From Sphingobacteriales bacterium (GTDB lineage: Bacteria > Bacteroidota > Bacteroidia > Chitinophagales > Chitinophagaceae), in assembly GCA_016192105.1 (NCBI GenBank), contig JACPUV010000052.1, positions 1-48,566 of the forward strand: a DNA stretch of 48,566 bases, read 5' to 3'. How positions within the stretch are numbered: position 1 is the first letter of the stretch; each line of letters begins with the position of its first letter. Below, piece by piece: positions 24,749 through 33,262 of this stretch. Made by a program: the position numbers and the translations under genes. The notes under the pieces were generated by a model. It was not told the origin of the DNA, did not search any database, and saw nothing but the letters and a program-made list of their open reading frames with translations.

Positions 24749-25654
24749 TCAGGCCACTTCCTTAAACCCTTTGTTTTCGGGAAAAGGTTTATCCAGGTCA
24801 TCTTCCTGAATTTCGATCCGGCGTGTAATATCATTGAGAGAAGAGAGCCGTTGTACGGTATAGGGAATGGTATCGAGTCCGGATACGAATTTCTGGATAT
24901 AGCTATAGATACCGATCAGGCTGCCCGCCTCAATCCCTGATCCTGCCATTTTATTGGTGATGAGCAAGGAAAGACCGATCACCAGCATAACCAGTATTTC
25001 CATGATCCCGAAATTCCAGGCTTCCTGGTCGCTGATACGGATCTGCCATTTCCGGAGATTCTCATAGTGCTGCCGGATCAGGTGATTGTTACCGGTCGCA
25101 ATGATATTCACCTGCTTTTCCAGTTCATCATTTTTCTGCCGGTTCAGTTGCTTCATTTTCCTGCCATAGAAATAGCTGAACCCGATGACAGGCAATAAAA
25201 TCCCCAAACAAACCAGCACCACGGAAGTATCATAAAAGAATAAGAGAACCAGGGAACCCACCAAACTATATACCGCCTCAATCACATACACCAGGTCGAA
25301 TTCGAGAAAATCCACAAACTCCCGGGCCAGGGTGGAATGCGCACTAAGCCGCGATATGTCTTCTTTTCCGTAACGCCTTGCCAGAAATTTTGTAACGAGG
25401 GCTGTATAAATAGCCGTATAGGTACGGGTATCCAGGCGATGACGAATGGTCCCGGTAATAAGCCAGCCCACATGCACTGCAGATAAAAGAAAAAGGCCCT
25501 GGTAACTCCCTTTGATCAGGTCATTGACCGCCCAGCCCAGGAAAAACGGGCGCATCAGGCTGCCCAGCATTTCAAGTGAAAACAGGAAATACGTGAGCGC
25601 AAGGCGGTAGCGCTGCTGCAACATGATTGTACGGAGTACGGCAAAACGGGACAT
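24749..25654 (-). CDS. ABC transporter-type six-helix membrane protein without ATPase domain
   Basis: A 301-residue membrane protein resembling the transmembrane part of type I (exporter) ABC proteins, near the Pfam group ABC_membrane_3. Hydrophobic segments lie at about 15-35, 50-70, 130-150 and 155-175, and 230-255, with the usual long cytoplasmic helices between (RHRLDTRTYTAIYTALVTKF). The sequence stops after the coupling region (TRRIEIQEDDLDKPFPENKG), with no Walker A, signature or Walker B motif, and no ATPase gene lies beside it. It is the last gene of the SET/ATP-grasp run, 83 nt after the fusion gene. It may move the product of those enzymes with the help of an ATPase from elsewhere, or bind something without transport. 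Confidence 0.75.
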   Translation of the reverse strand: MSRFAVLRTIMLQQRYRLALTYFLFSLEMLGSLMRPFFLGWAVNDLIKGSYQGLFLLSAVHVGWLITGTIRHRLDTRTYTAIYTALVTKFLARRYGKEDISRLSAHSTLAREFVDFLEFDLVYVIEAVYSLVGSLVLLFFYDTSVVLVCLGILLPVIGFSYFYGRKMKQLNRQKNDELEKQVNIIATGNNHLIRQHYENLRKWQIRISDQEAWNFGIMEILVMLVIGLSLLITNKMAGSGIEAGSLIGIYSYIQKFVSGLDTIPYTVQRLSSLNDITRRIEIQEDDLDKPFPENKGFKEVA

Positions 25655-25737
25655 AGTTCATCCTTTTAGATAAATTCATCTGAATGGTCAGTAAAATTTA
25701 ATGGAGTAAGTCTGAGACCGGGGAGTCAGTAAGTCGT

Positions 25738-27165
25738 TTAACCAGCAATTGTTTTCTCCCGCAAATTTAAAGAATTGCCTGTTTGCCCGGAAATCTTTCC
25801 CCGGCAATTCGAAGCACCGCATTGACAATCAAATGGTTCCATATTCTCGTCTAAAAAATCGGCATAATCAAGGGTGAGTTCCTGTCCCTTAGATATATCG
25901 CATAATGCTAATACATTTAAGCCCTCAAAAGCCGTGTTCGGGTTGCAGGAATGGTTCTGAGGTGCCCATTCCGAAGGATCTTCATCCCACAGGATGAACA
26001 CTTCTTCGCTGACCGGGTAGGCATAGCGGCGAAAATGCATTTTCTCTTCTTCGTTCCAGTTTTTATCTACAAATCTTTTGGTTATGATCCGCTGGGCACG
26101 GCCTTCACCCTTAAAAATGATCTCTCCTTTCCGGATATCCTGCTGTGCATAAATTCCATACCCCGAGATGGAGTTACCTTTCATGATAAAAGGCTTTCTT
26201 TTCCGCTTGTTCCGGGCGATCCCTTCTGCCATTATATGCCGCAGGAACCCGGCCTGCCCGATGCCATCAAACTTTAAAATAAAATCGGCGGATCCTTCAT
26301 ATCCATCCTTATAAAATACGGAGCAGGTAAAATTGATCTCGAGGAAATAGATTTCCCGCTTCTCATTCACCCGGAAATCAAGCCGGGCATATCCAACTCC
26401 GTTAAAGCCTTTGAATATCCGTTCTGTGGCAGCCCGCAATTGTTTATCCAGCTCCTCGTCCATACAGGGCACATTACAATCCGGGTGGAGTTCGGATGTT
26501 TTCAGGGCATAGGTTTTAAATGTTCTGCCTTCGGGGAAAAGGTATTCCACCGGGCGGAAGACGGTACAGCTATGTTCACCTGCATCAGCAGCCACCAGCA
26601 CGGTAAACTCTCTTCCCGCGATATACTCTTCCACCAGCAGCGGGCCGTATTCCTCCAGTATGCTGATGCATTTTTGCTGCAGTTCAATCTTGTTGTGTAC
26701 CAGCGACTGTTCATCGACCCCCAGGCTATCGCCGGCCTTGGCCGGTTTTACAAAAAGAGGAAACACCAGATGCTTCACCGCCTCTTCCACATCGCTCAAT
26801 TCATTTATGAGCGCATAGCCCGGTGTCTTCACCCCTTCACAGTAAGCCAGGTACTTCATAAGTTCCTTGGGGGGATCATAGAGCTTGGTCGTGGGACCGG
26901 TAAAAGGAAGGTTCAGGATTTCCAGGGTATAAATCACATCGATACTGGGGACCTCCCATTCGAGGTAGCCCTCGCAGAGATTCACAAAAATATCATAGCC
27001 CTGTTTGCCGAGTTCTTTTAACTGCCGGTAGGTGGTCAGCTTGTTCAGGAAAACAGTATGTACCTCATGTTCCGGTATCAGTACGGACAGGTCCCTGGGC
27101 GGGTCGTAGTTTTTGTAATCCACCCCGGTGGTGGAGTAGTCCGGTTGCAGTACACAAACTTTCAT
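25738..27165 (-). CDS. ATP-grasp ligase fused to a SET-domain methyltransferase
   Basis: A 475-residue two-domain protein. Residues 1-315 form an ATP-grasp enzyme of the D-alanine--D-alanine ligase group: FPLFVKPAKAGDSLGV (136-150, nucleotide lid), LLVEEYIAGREFTVLV (176-191), and a metal-binding ARLDFRVNEKREIYFLEINF (260-279) with Glu276 and Asn278. Residues about 326-457 form a SET domain: GYGIYA (335-340), NHSCNPNT (404-411, the pseudoknot motif), ELTLDYA (429-435) and a zinc-type post-SET CQCGASNC (447-454). The first domain would join an amino or carboxyl group using ATP; the second would methylate a lysine with S-adenosylmethionine. Neither substrate is known. It lies 35 nt after the second ATP-grasp gene, in a four-gene minus-strand run. 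Confidence 0.9.
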   Translation of the reverse strand: MKVCVLQPDYSTTGVDYKNYDPPRDLSVLIPEHEVHTVFLNKLTTYRQLKELGKQGYDIFVNLCEGYLEWEVPSIDVIYTLEILNLPFTGPTTKLYDPPKELMKYLAYCEGVKTPGYALINELSDVEEAVKHLVFPLFVKPAKAGDSLGVDEQSLVHNKIELQQKCISILEEYGPLLVEEYIAGREFTVLVAADAGEHSCTVFRPVEYLFPEGRTFKTYALKTSELHPDCNVPCMDEELDKQLRAATERIFKGFNGVGYARLDFRVNEKREIYFLEINFTCSVFYKDGYEGSADFILKFDGIGQAGFLRHIMAEGIARNKRKRKPFIMKGNSISGYGIYAQQDIRKGEIIFKGEGRAQRIITKRFVDKNWNEEEKMHFRRYAYPVSEEVFILWDEDPSEWAPQNHSCNPNTAFEGLNVLALCDISKGQELTLDYADFLDENMEPFDCQCGASNCRGKISGQTGNSLNLREKTIAG

Positions 27166-27200
27166 GAGTTGCTAAGGTAATATTCAGGGTAATACAAAAC

Positions 27201-28361
27201 TTACTTAACGCGGACCAGCTTCTTTTTCAGGGAAGTTTTTGATTTTCCGGCAGCATTTTCCTTCTGTATGCTTCTCCGCAGGGCATCCTTTAAGATTTCG
27301 CTTATAACAGTTGTAAAGGAAACCCCCGAAGCTTTGAGTATAGCGCCGATAGAAGTATAGTTTTCATCCTCGCTCAGTCCGCATTGGGCATTGGCCTCCA
27401 GCATATAGAGTTTCCCGGTATTCGCATCCTGCCGGATATCAATCCGGGTATATCCTTTACCGCCACAAGCTTTATACGCTTCCCGGCTCAGTTCTTTCAG
27501 CCGCCCGGACAGCTCCCCGTTTACGGAACGGTACTCGTAAAAATTTCCTGCTCCGGGCATGGGGGTCTCTTCCTCATAAATCTCCCAAAGCCGGTCAAAG
27601 GAAAGAAATTTTTCTGCCTCGGGCAGCGAGGGATGGAAGACTCTTTCCACCGGTTCATAGACAATGCAATGATCAGGGTCGTTGGCAGAGCCGGTTATAA
27701 ACGTGGTATATTCCGGCCCGGTAATGAATTGCTCCACAAATAAACCATCTGCCAGCAGGTTCCATCCCCGGTATCCCTTTTTTATTTCTTCCACCCTTTC
27801 TGTCAGTTCTTCCTCCGAGTTCACTACATTTTTGATGGAAACGCCCATACTGCCTCCCGAAACGGCGGGCTTGATAATAAGAGGTGTCCCAACCCGTTTG
27901 CAGATCCCTTTTACCGTTCCTTTCTTCTCTGTGATCACCCGCCAGTTGGCCGTGGCCACCCCGGCCTTATCAAAAGCCTTCTTCATCGGGATCTTGGAAG
28001 TAGTGATCGTATAAAAATGGGCGTCTGAGCCGGTATAGATAAGTCCTTCTTTTTCCAGTTCATGGATCACAGATACACCGGGTGTGCCATTCACTTCATC
28101 TCCATCACAAAGGTTCAGCACCAGCGGGGTCTTCTCCTTTGACTCAATTGCTATGGACCGGATGATCTCTTTGAAATTATCCACCGTTACAGGTTGCCAC
28201 TTCCATTCCGTGTTCAGCTCGTCAAATACACGGGTGTATTCATTTATGCTTTGGGTAAAGTCGTAATAGTATTGAAGATTGGGGTCGTTCGAATCAAGGT
28301 ACGGTGCCAGCACCCATACCTTATAGGGCTTCAGTAACTGGGTGACTTCTGCGTTTCTCAT
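27201..28361 (-). CDS. ATP-grasp ligase, D-alanine--D-alanine ligase-like
   Basis: A 386-residue cytoplasmic enzyme with an ATP-grasp fold. Residues 1-125 are the N-terminal ligand-binding part (VLNLCDGDEVNGTPG, as in Ddl-like enzymes). The lid motif is LIIKPAVSGGSMGVS (161-175), the middle EQFITGPEYT (210-219), and the metal site YTRIDIRQD then LYMLEANAQCGLS (318-330) with Glu322 and Asn324. The C-terminus is basic (KSKTSLKKKLVRVK). It differs strongly from the fused ATP-grasp next door, so the two are not recent duplicates and may act in succession or as a pair. A housekeeping Ddl role is unlikely because of the partners. It starts 4 nt after the SET gene. Confidence 0.88.
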   Translation of the reverse strand: MRNAEVTQLLKPYKVWVLAPYLDSNDPNLQYYYDFTQSINEYTRVFDELNTEWKWQPVTVDNFKEIIRSIAIESKEKTPLVLNLCDGDEVNGTPGVSVIHELEKEGLIYTGSDAHFYTITTSKIPMKKAFDKAGVATANWRVITEKKGTVKGICKRVGTPLIIKPAVSGGSMGVSIKNVVNSEEELTERVEEIKKGYRGWNLLADGLFVEQFITGPEYTTFITGSANDPDHCIVYEPVERVFHPSLPEAEKFLSFDRLWEIYEEETPMPGAGNFYEYRSVNGELSGRLKELSREAYKACGGKGYTRIDIRQDANTGKLYMLEANAQCGLSEDENYTSIGAILKASGVSFTTVISEILKDALRRSIQKENAAGKSKTSLKKKLVRVK

Positions 28362-28365
28362 CCGG

Positions 28366-28872
28366 TCAGGCGACTTTTTTATCCGCCTTCTTCGCCAGGC
28401 AGGATTGAATAAAATCGGTAAAGCGATACCGGGTTACGGCTTCATTGGAAAGAAAGGCCGCGCCCCTGATCTCACCCAAACAGCCGGCTTTACCGCAATA
28501 ACACTGGAAGGATTGTGTCATTTCCCATTCGGAAGAGGGGTAAAAAAAAGCCAGTTCCGATCCGGTACTGATCTCCTTTAATGCCACCAGTTGCATCCGC
28601 GTGGTATCAAAAAATACATTCGGCTCGCAACTGTGGTTGATATACTGAAGGAATTCGGGTTGCAGGGTGATGTGCTTATCTTCTCCTACCTGCACTGTTA
28701 AATACGTGGGCTCTGAAGAAATGCTGCCGGCTGAAAAGTCGGCGATCACTTCACCGGGTTGCCAGCCTCTTAAAGTAAATAACGCATTTTGTCCGTTGGT
28801 AATTTGTTGCTTCACTTCAGCAAAACCATGATGGCTGACAAGGCGCCAGGCGGTTGTCGGAGTAGAATCCAT
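28366..28872 (-). CDS. Stand-alone SET-domain protein
   Basis: A 168-residue protein that is essentially a SET domain. Near residue 77 it carries YINHSCEPNVFF, the pseudoknot motif with which S-adenosylmethionine and lysine bind, then ELAFFYPSSEW (106-116) where classical SET domains have a Tyr-ending EL-T-DY, and a zinc-type post-SET CYCGKAGC (124-131). Pre-SET cysteines are absent. It probably methylates a lysine in a protein or peptide; the substrate is unknown. It is the first gene of the run and its stop is 4 nt before the ATP-grasp start. It differs from the SET domain of the fusion protein, so the locus encodes two non-identical SET enzymes. Confidence 0.87.
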   Translation of the reverse strand: MDSTPTTAWRLVSHHGFAEVKQQITNGQNALFTLRGWQPGEVIADFSAGSISSEPTYLTVQVGEDKHITLQPEFLQYINHSCEPNVFFDTTRMQLVALKEISTGSELAFFYPSSEWEMTQSFQCYCGKAGCLGEIRGAAFLSNEAVTRYRFTDFIQSCLAKKADKKVA

Positions 28873-28897
28873 AAATGAGTTTAGTAAGTAATAGAAT

Positions 28898-28926
28898 GAA
28901 GTTATTGATAAACTTTAATTCAACAA
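28898..28926 (-). promoter_or_regulatory. Candidate promoter of the SET/ATP-grasp run
   Basis: On the minus strand TTG (28926-28924), a 19-bp spacer and TAACTTC (28904-28898) approximate the Bacteroidota promoter, 25 bp before the SET gene ATG. The last bases of the -7 box deviate from TTTG. Confidence 0.3.
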
Positions 28927-29083
28927 GTTTACTGAGCTTAAATGTGAATAATTCGTGATAAGGTTTTTCTTCACGAATAGAATAACAGTTGTTCGAACAG
29001 GCGGGCAACCCGGCGCGGCCTGCCAACCGTTTATACCCTGTTTGTATCTTTATATCCTTTCGTTTCCATCAAATAAACCGGAA

Positions 29084-30547
29084 TTGGCATACCGTTGTCT
29101 TGCACTGGTCTTTTTATTTAACTGTTATACAGGTGCTTTGCAAGCCCAGTGTACACAGGTAATAACCACCTTCCCTTACCAGGAAAGCTTTGAATTACCA
29201 GGAACCGGCTGGACAACCGGGGGCAGTGGTACATCATGGGCCTGGGGTACACCGTCCAAACCGGTCATCAACAATGCCGGGGATGGTACCAAATGCTGGA
29301 TGGCCGGCGGATTAACTACTGGTACATTTTATACCAGCGGGGAAGCTTCCTGGCTGCAAAGCCCCTGCTTTGATTTCACCTCTCTCCAGCATCCCTGGCT
29401 TACCATGAAGTTGTTCTGGGAAACAGAGCAACAATGGGATGGTGCTTCCTTCCAGTTTTCAACGGATGCCGGAACGACCTGGACAACCCTGGGTAATGCC
29501 AATGAAACAACGGATTGCCTGACTAAAAACTGGTTCAATACTCCGGCAGTTAACGGGCTTACTCCATTAACGGCAACTCCGAAAGGCTGGACCGGCAATA
29601 GCCAACCCAATAACGGATCCTGCCTCGGGGGCAACGGGAGTAAGGCTTGGGTGCAGGTTGCCCGCAGCATTCCTTCTCTGGCAGGCAAACCATCGGTACA
29701 GTTCCGTTTTATATTTGGAGCCGGCACTACCTGCAATAACTATGATGGCTTTGCGGTTGACTCGGTTCATATTGAAGAAGCACCGCCCAATGCCGCTTCC
29801 TTTACTTATACCTGTGCTGCTGACAGAAAGATACTTTTCACCAGCACATCAGGTCTTTGCCCTTCCAGTTTCCGCTGGGAATTTGATGAGCCGCTTTCTT
29901 CCGGAAACAATACTTCCAACCTCTCCAACCCAAGTCATACCTATGCTTTTCCAGGGACCTACACCGTGACGCTTACTGTTGATGGTCCGGGTAATGCGCC
30001 TTCCACCGTCACACAGGATATAACATTGGCGGAAGTTATTGTAGTCCCCCTGTCTGCAGCCGCCTGTGAAACCAATACAGGCGGGTCCCTGTCGGCCACC
30101 GTGAGGGGAGCCGGCAATACGGCATTGAACTATGCCTGGAGTACCAGCCCGGCGCAAACCACGGCGATTGCCACCAGCCTGGCAGCGGGTGCTTATTCGG
30201 TTACGGTAACAGGAACAGATATTTGCGCTGCCGGGGGGAATGGTATCGTGGAGTTGGATACTGCCTGCAGGGGTATTTTTTTCCCATCTGCATTTACACC
30301 CAATGCTGATGGATTGAATGACCTGTTTGGTCCATTGGGCAGTGTGGCCGCTGTAAAAGAATACCGCTTAAGTATCTATAACCGCTGGGGAGAGCGTGTC
30401 TATTATTCTAACAACCCGCTTGATAAATGGGATGGCCGGGCGGAGACGAAGAAAACCGGTTCCTCCCTGTATAGCTGGTATTGTGAGTTTGCGCTGCCGG
30501 GAAAACCAAAATCAGCAAAAAAAGGGACCCTGCTTTTAATCCGCTGA
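29084..30547 (+). CDS. T9SS-exported protein with PKD-like domain and gliding-type C-terminal tail
   Basis: About 487 residues from a TTG at 29084, which gives a normal signal peptide (AYRCLALVFLFNCYTGALQA); the open frame extends back to a GTG at 28955, but that would put 43 extra residues before the signal, and no in-frame ATG exists. The mature part starts with a jelly-roll-like domain (FPYQESFELPGTGW), followed by a PKD-like domain (FRWEFDEPLSSGNNTSNLSN, then GTYTVTLTVDG) and a repeat-like Ig segment. The C-terminus (FFPSAFTPNADGLNDLFGPL, YNRWGERVYYS) is the T9SS type B / gliding motility-associated sorting domain. It is therefore sent across the outer membrane by type IX secretion. The 3' end overlaps the convergent helicase gene by 12 nt. 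Confidence 0.86.
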   Translation: MAYRCLALVFLFNCYTGALQAQCTQVITTFPYQESFELPGTGWTTGGSGTSWAWGTPSKPVINNAGDGTKCWMAGGLTTGTFYTSGEASWLQSPCFDFTSLQHPWLTMKLFWETEQQWDGASFQFSTDAGTTWTTLGNANETTDCLTKNWFNTPAVNGLTPLTATPKGWTGNSQPNNGSCLGGNGSKAWVQVARSIPSLAGKPSVQFRFIFGAGTTCNNYDGFAVDSVHIEEAPPNAASFTYTCAADRKILFTSTSGLCPSSFRWEFDEPLSSGNNTSNLSNPSHTYAFPGTYTVTLTVDGPGNAPSTVTQDITLAEVIVVPLSAAACETNTGGSLSATVRGAGNTALNYAWSTSPAQTTAIATSLAAGAYSVTVTGTDICAAGGNGIVELDTACRGIFFPSAFTPNADGLNDLFGPLGSVAAVKEYRLSIYNRWGERVYYSNNPLDKWDGRAETKKTGSSLYSWYCEFALPGKPKSAKKGTLLLIR

Positions 30548-33085
30548 AGTGCCGGCTGCATAATCCCTGGCGGCTATCATCCATTTTATTTCACCAAAGC
30601 TTGCCAGGTTACCCAGTTTTTGTTTTACCGGTGTAATGGATTTCCCCTGTTCCTCACTCAACGCCGCTTCTATCAGTTTTCTTTTATCCGGGCTTACCAG
30701 TTCGTTTATATCAATTTCCCCGGAAGCAATAAATCTGGCCAGGTGTCCTTCGATGGTTGAAAGGGCCAGTTTCCTTGCTTTCGCGATCTCCTCCGCCGTC
30801 TTACCCTCCTTATACAAACGGAAGGTTTCAGCATGAGAACTTCCTTTCTTATTATCCGCAGCTGCCCGTTCCTTGCCTCCCACCCTTTCTTTTCTTTCCC
30901 TTTTGGGGGGTTTCTCATGAACCAGGGATGATAAGGCTCTCTCCCTGCAATATGCAAGGATAATATCGAGGAAAGCCCGGCCATATTGCTTTGTTCTGGC
31001 ATCACCCATCCCACTGATCTGCCGGATTTCCTCAAGCGTTTGGGGAAGATAGCGAACCATTTCATCCAGGGTTTTTCCCGAAGCCACCCTATAAACCGGT
31101 ACATCCTTCCTGGCACAAAAATGATCCCTTTGCTTTTTTAATGCCCGGTGCAGTTCCAGGTGGGCGCTTTCTGTAGCCGTCGAACCCACTCCCGCATATA
31201 CATTTACTGAAAAAGGAGGCAGTATGAATTTTCTCCGCAGGGCATGCCAGCTTTCCGTATCCAGTCTGCCGGAAAACCCCCGCAACAGGCAGAGCGTAAG
31301 AGAAAGTCCGGCAAACAGGTCATTGAACTGTTCATTGATTTCTTTAGCCTGTATCCTGCTGTCAGTAATAAGCGGGGTATTCTTCAGCAAGCTAATGACC
31401 GCTTCGGTCCCGGTGATAAAATGAGTGGCCGCTTTCCTAGTGCGTTCCAGGAGAACCCTGTTCTCTTCCGGCGGTTCCGGAAGAAGAAATTGTCCGTTCA
31501 GCCACTGATGAAACTTTACCGCTGTATCCTGCAGCGCAGTTAACCGGAATAATAACCCATCAGCCCAGTCCGCAGCCTCTTTATTAAACGAAACAGCGTT
31601 TACCTTCAAAAAAGACTTTATCGAATGCCCTGTGGAAACGGCCTCCCGGAAATTAAAACTGTCCACCAGCATTCTTTCCTGGTAATTTCTCCGGGCAGCT
31701 GCCAGTTCCGCCTGCAACTGCAGCGAAGAAGCCATCTGTTTTGTAAACTGCAGTATCCGGGGATCCGTAAACAGGCTGTTGCCGCGAACCTTACTTTTAA
31801 GGATCATGCCATTCAGGCTGGTGCAGCGGCTCAGGGCCACATAAACCTGGCCGGGAGCAAAGGCTTCGCCGGCATCAATAATCGCTTTTTCAAACGTAAG
31901 TCCCTGGCTTTTATGAATGGTGATCGCCCAGGCCAGCCGCAGTGGAAACTGGGTAAAGGAGCCCAAGAGCTCTTCCTTCATCGTCTGACTGGCTTTGTCC
32001 AACGTATAACGGATGTTTTCCCATTTATCCCGGGTTACTTCCGTCTCAATATCCTCATCCGGGCAGCGGACAAATATCTTCTCTTCCTCAAGCCGGGCAA
32101 TGGTACCGATCTTTCCATTATAAAACCGTTTACCCCTTTCGGCCGAATCATTCCGGATAAACATGACCTGGGCGCCTTCTTTTAATACCAGGTGCAGCTC
32201 TGCAGGATAGGCCTGCTCCGGAAAATCATTTTCCACTTGCGCGTCATATTGAAACACTGCCTTGTCTAACTCCCGCAACTGCGCCAGGTTAATATTCCTG
32301 GCCTGCTCATTGTGCGTGGTAAGCAGGATATAACCATCCTCCTTTGTTCTTTTAAAAACGGGTTGGTAACGGCTTTCCAGGATCTGGTAGCCCTCCGCAT
32401 CCAGCTCATTGTTCCGCACCTGGTTCAGCAGCCTGATAAACTGATCTTCCCGCTGCCGGTATATTTTATCAAACTCGATATAGAGCGGTGGTTCCTCCCG
32501 GATCACCAGGCTGTCAAAAAAATACGGGCTGTTGTAATGACCGGATAACAATTTCCATTCCGGGTCCTTCACTACCGGGGGTAACTGATACATATCCCCG
32601 ATAAAAAGAACCTGCACCCCGCCAAAGCGTTCAAGCGGTTTTTTCCGGATATGCCGCAATACAGTGTCCACCGAATCGAGCAGGTCGCAGCGCACCATAC
32701 TGATTTCATCAATGATCAGGAGTTCCAGTTGCTGCAGTACTTTCTTTTTCTCCGAAGTAAACCGAAGCCGGCTGACCAGGCTGTGGGGGTTGCTGGTTTC
32801 GGTGCCGCCAGGTAAAAAACCAGTCCCTTTACCAGATGGAATAAAAGGGGAAAAGGGGAGCTGGAAAAAAGAGTGGATGGTGACACCTCCCGCATTAATG
32901 GCTGCCACACCGGTGGGAGCAACCACGGCCAGCTGTTTGGGGCAGTTCCCGCGGATATATTTTAAAAAAGTGGTTTTCCCGGTACCGGCTTTCCCGGTAA
33001 GAAACAGGTTACGGCCGGTCTGGTTGACCAGGTCGGCCGCTAATTGAAAAAGCGTATTACCGGTATCGGGTAAAAAGGTTTCCAC
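30536..33085 (-). CDS. Pif1-like helicase with HRDC and helix-turn-helix C-terminus
   Basis: An 849-residue superfamily 1B helicase. The N-terminal AAA-type core has Walker A (LTGKAGTGKTTFL, about 29-41), PTGVAAINAGGVTIHSFF, Walker B (LLIIDEISMV), FIGDMYQLPPV, and the later LAWAITIHKSQGLTF and VYVALSRCTSLNG motifs. A HRDC domain lies at about 645-715 (LEEIRQISGMGDARTKQYG), and a helix-turn-helix domain of the HTH_40 type at about 750-840 (LYKEGKTAEEIAKARKLALS). Such proteins unwind DNA, including structures such as G-quadruplexes and stalled forks. The start is a GTG at 33085. A TACCTTCG -7-like element lies 14 bp upstream. Confidence 0.9.
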   Translation of the reverse strand: METFLPDTGNTLFQLAADLVNQTGRNLFLTGKAGTGKTTFLKYIRGNCPKQLAVVAPTGVAAINAGGVTIHSFFQLPFSPFIPSGKGTGFLPGGTETSNPHSLVSRLRFTSEKKKVLQQLELLIIDEISMVRCDLLDSVDTVLRHIRKKPLERFGGVQVLFIGDMYQLPPVVKDPEWKLLSGHYNSPYFFDSLVIREEPPLYIEFDKIYRQREDQFIRLLNQVRNNELDAEGYQILESRYQPVFKRTKEDGYILLTTHNEQARNINLAQLRELDKAVFQYDAQVENDFPEQAYPAELHLVLKEGAQVMFIRNDSAERGKRFYNGKIGTIARLEEEKIFVRCPDEDIETEVTRDKWENIRYTLDKASQTMKEELLGSFTQFPLRLAWAITIHKSQGLTFEKAIIDAGEAFAPGQVYVALSRCTSLNGMILKSKVRGNSLFTDPRILQFTKQMASSLQLQAELAAARRNYQERMLVDSFNFREAVSTGHSIKSFLKVNAVSFNKEAADWADGLLFRLTALQDTAVKFHQWLNGQFLLPEPPEENRVLLERTRKAATHFITGTEAVISLLKNTPLITDSRIQAKEINEQFNDLFAGLSLTLCLLRGFSGRLDTESWHALRRKFILPPFSVNVYAGVGSTATESAHLELHRALKKQRDHFCARKDVPVYRVASGKTLDEMVRYLPQTLEEIRQISGMGDARTKQYGRAFLDIILAYCRERALSSLVHEKPPKRERKERVGGKERAAADNKKGSSHAETFRLYKEGKTAEEIAKARKLALSTIEGHLARFIASGEIDINELVSPDKRKLIEAALSEEQGKSITPVKQKLGNLASFGEIKWMIAARDYAAGTSAD

Positions 33086-33099
33086 TACATATATATTAC

Positions 33100-33107
33100 C
33101 GAAGGTA
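33100..33107 (-). promoter_or_regulatory. Weak -7-like element before the helicase gene
   Basis: Minus strand TACCTTCG differs from TAnnTTTG at one base and lies 14 bp before the GTG start of the helicase gene. Confidence 0.3.
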
Positions 33108-33262
33108 GCGACGTTTAACGCAGCCCAAAACGGTTTACGTATTGGCAGTGTTCATTCAGTTGAAAAACGTCAGCTCTGCATTTGTTCTGTGCTTACTGGT
33201 AGCACAAGTGTTGAAATTACAATTGTTAGCCCTACTATTGTCCATACAATATTAGTGGCAGT

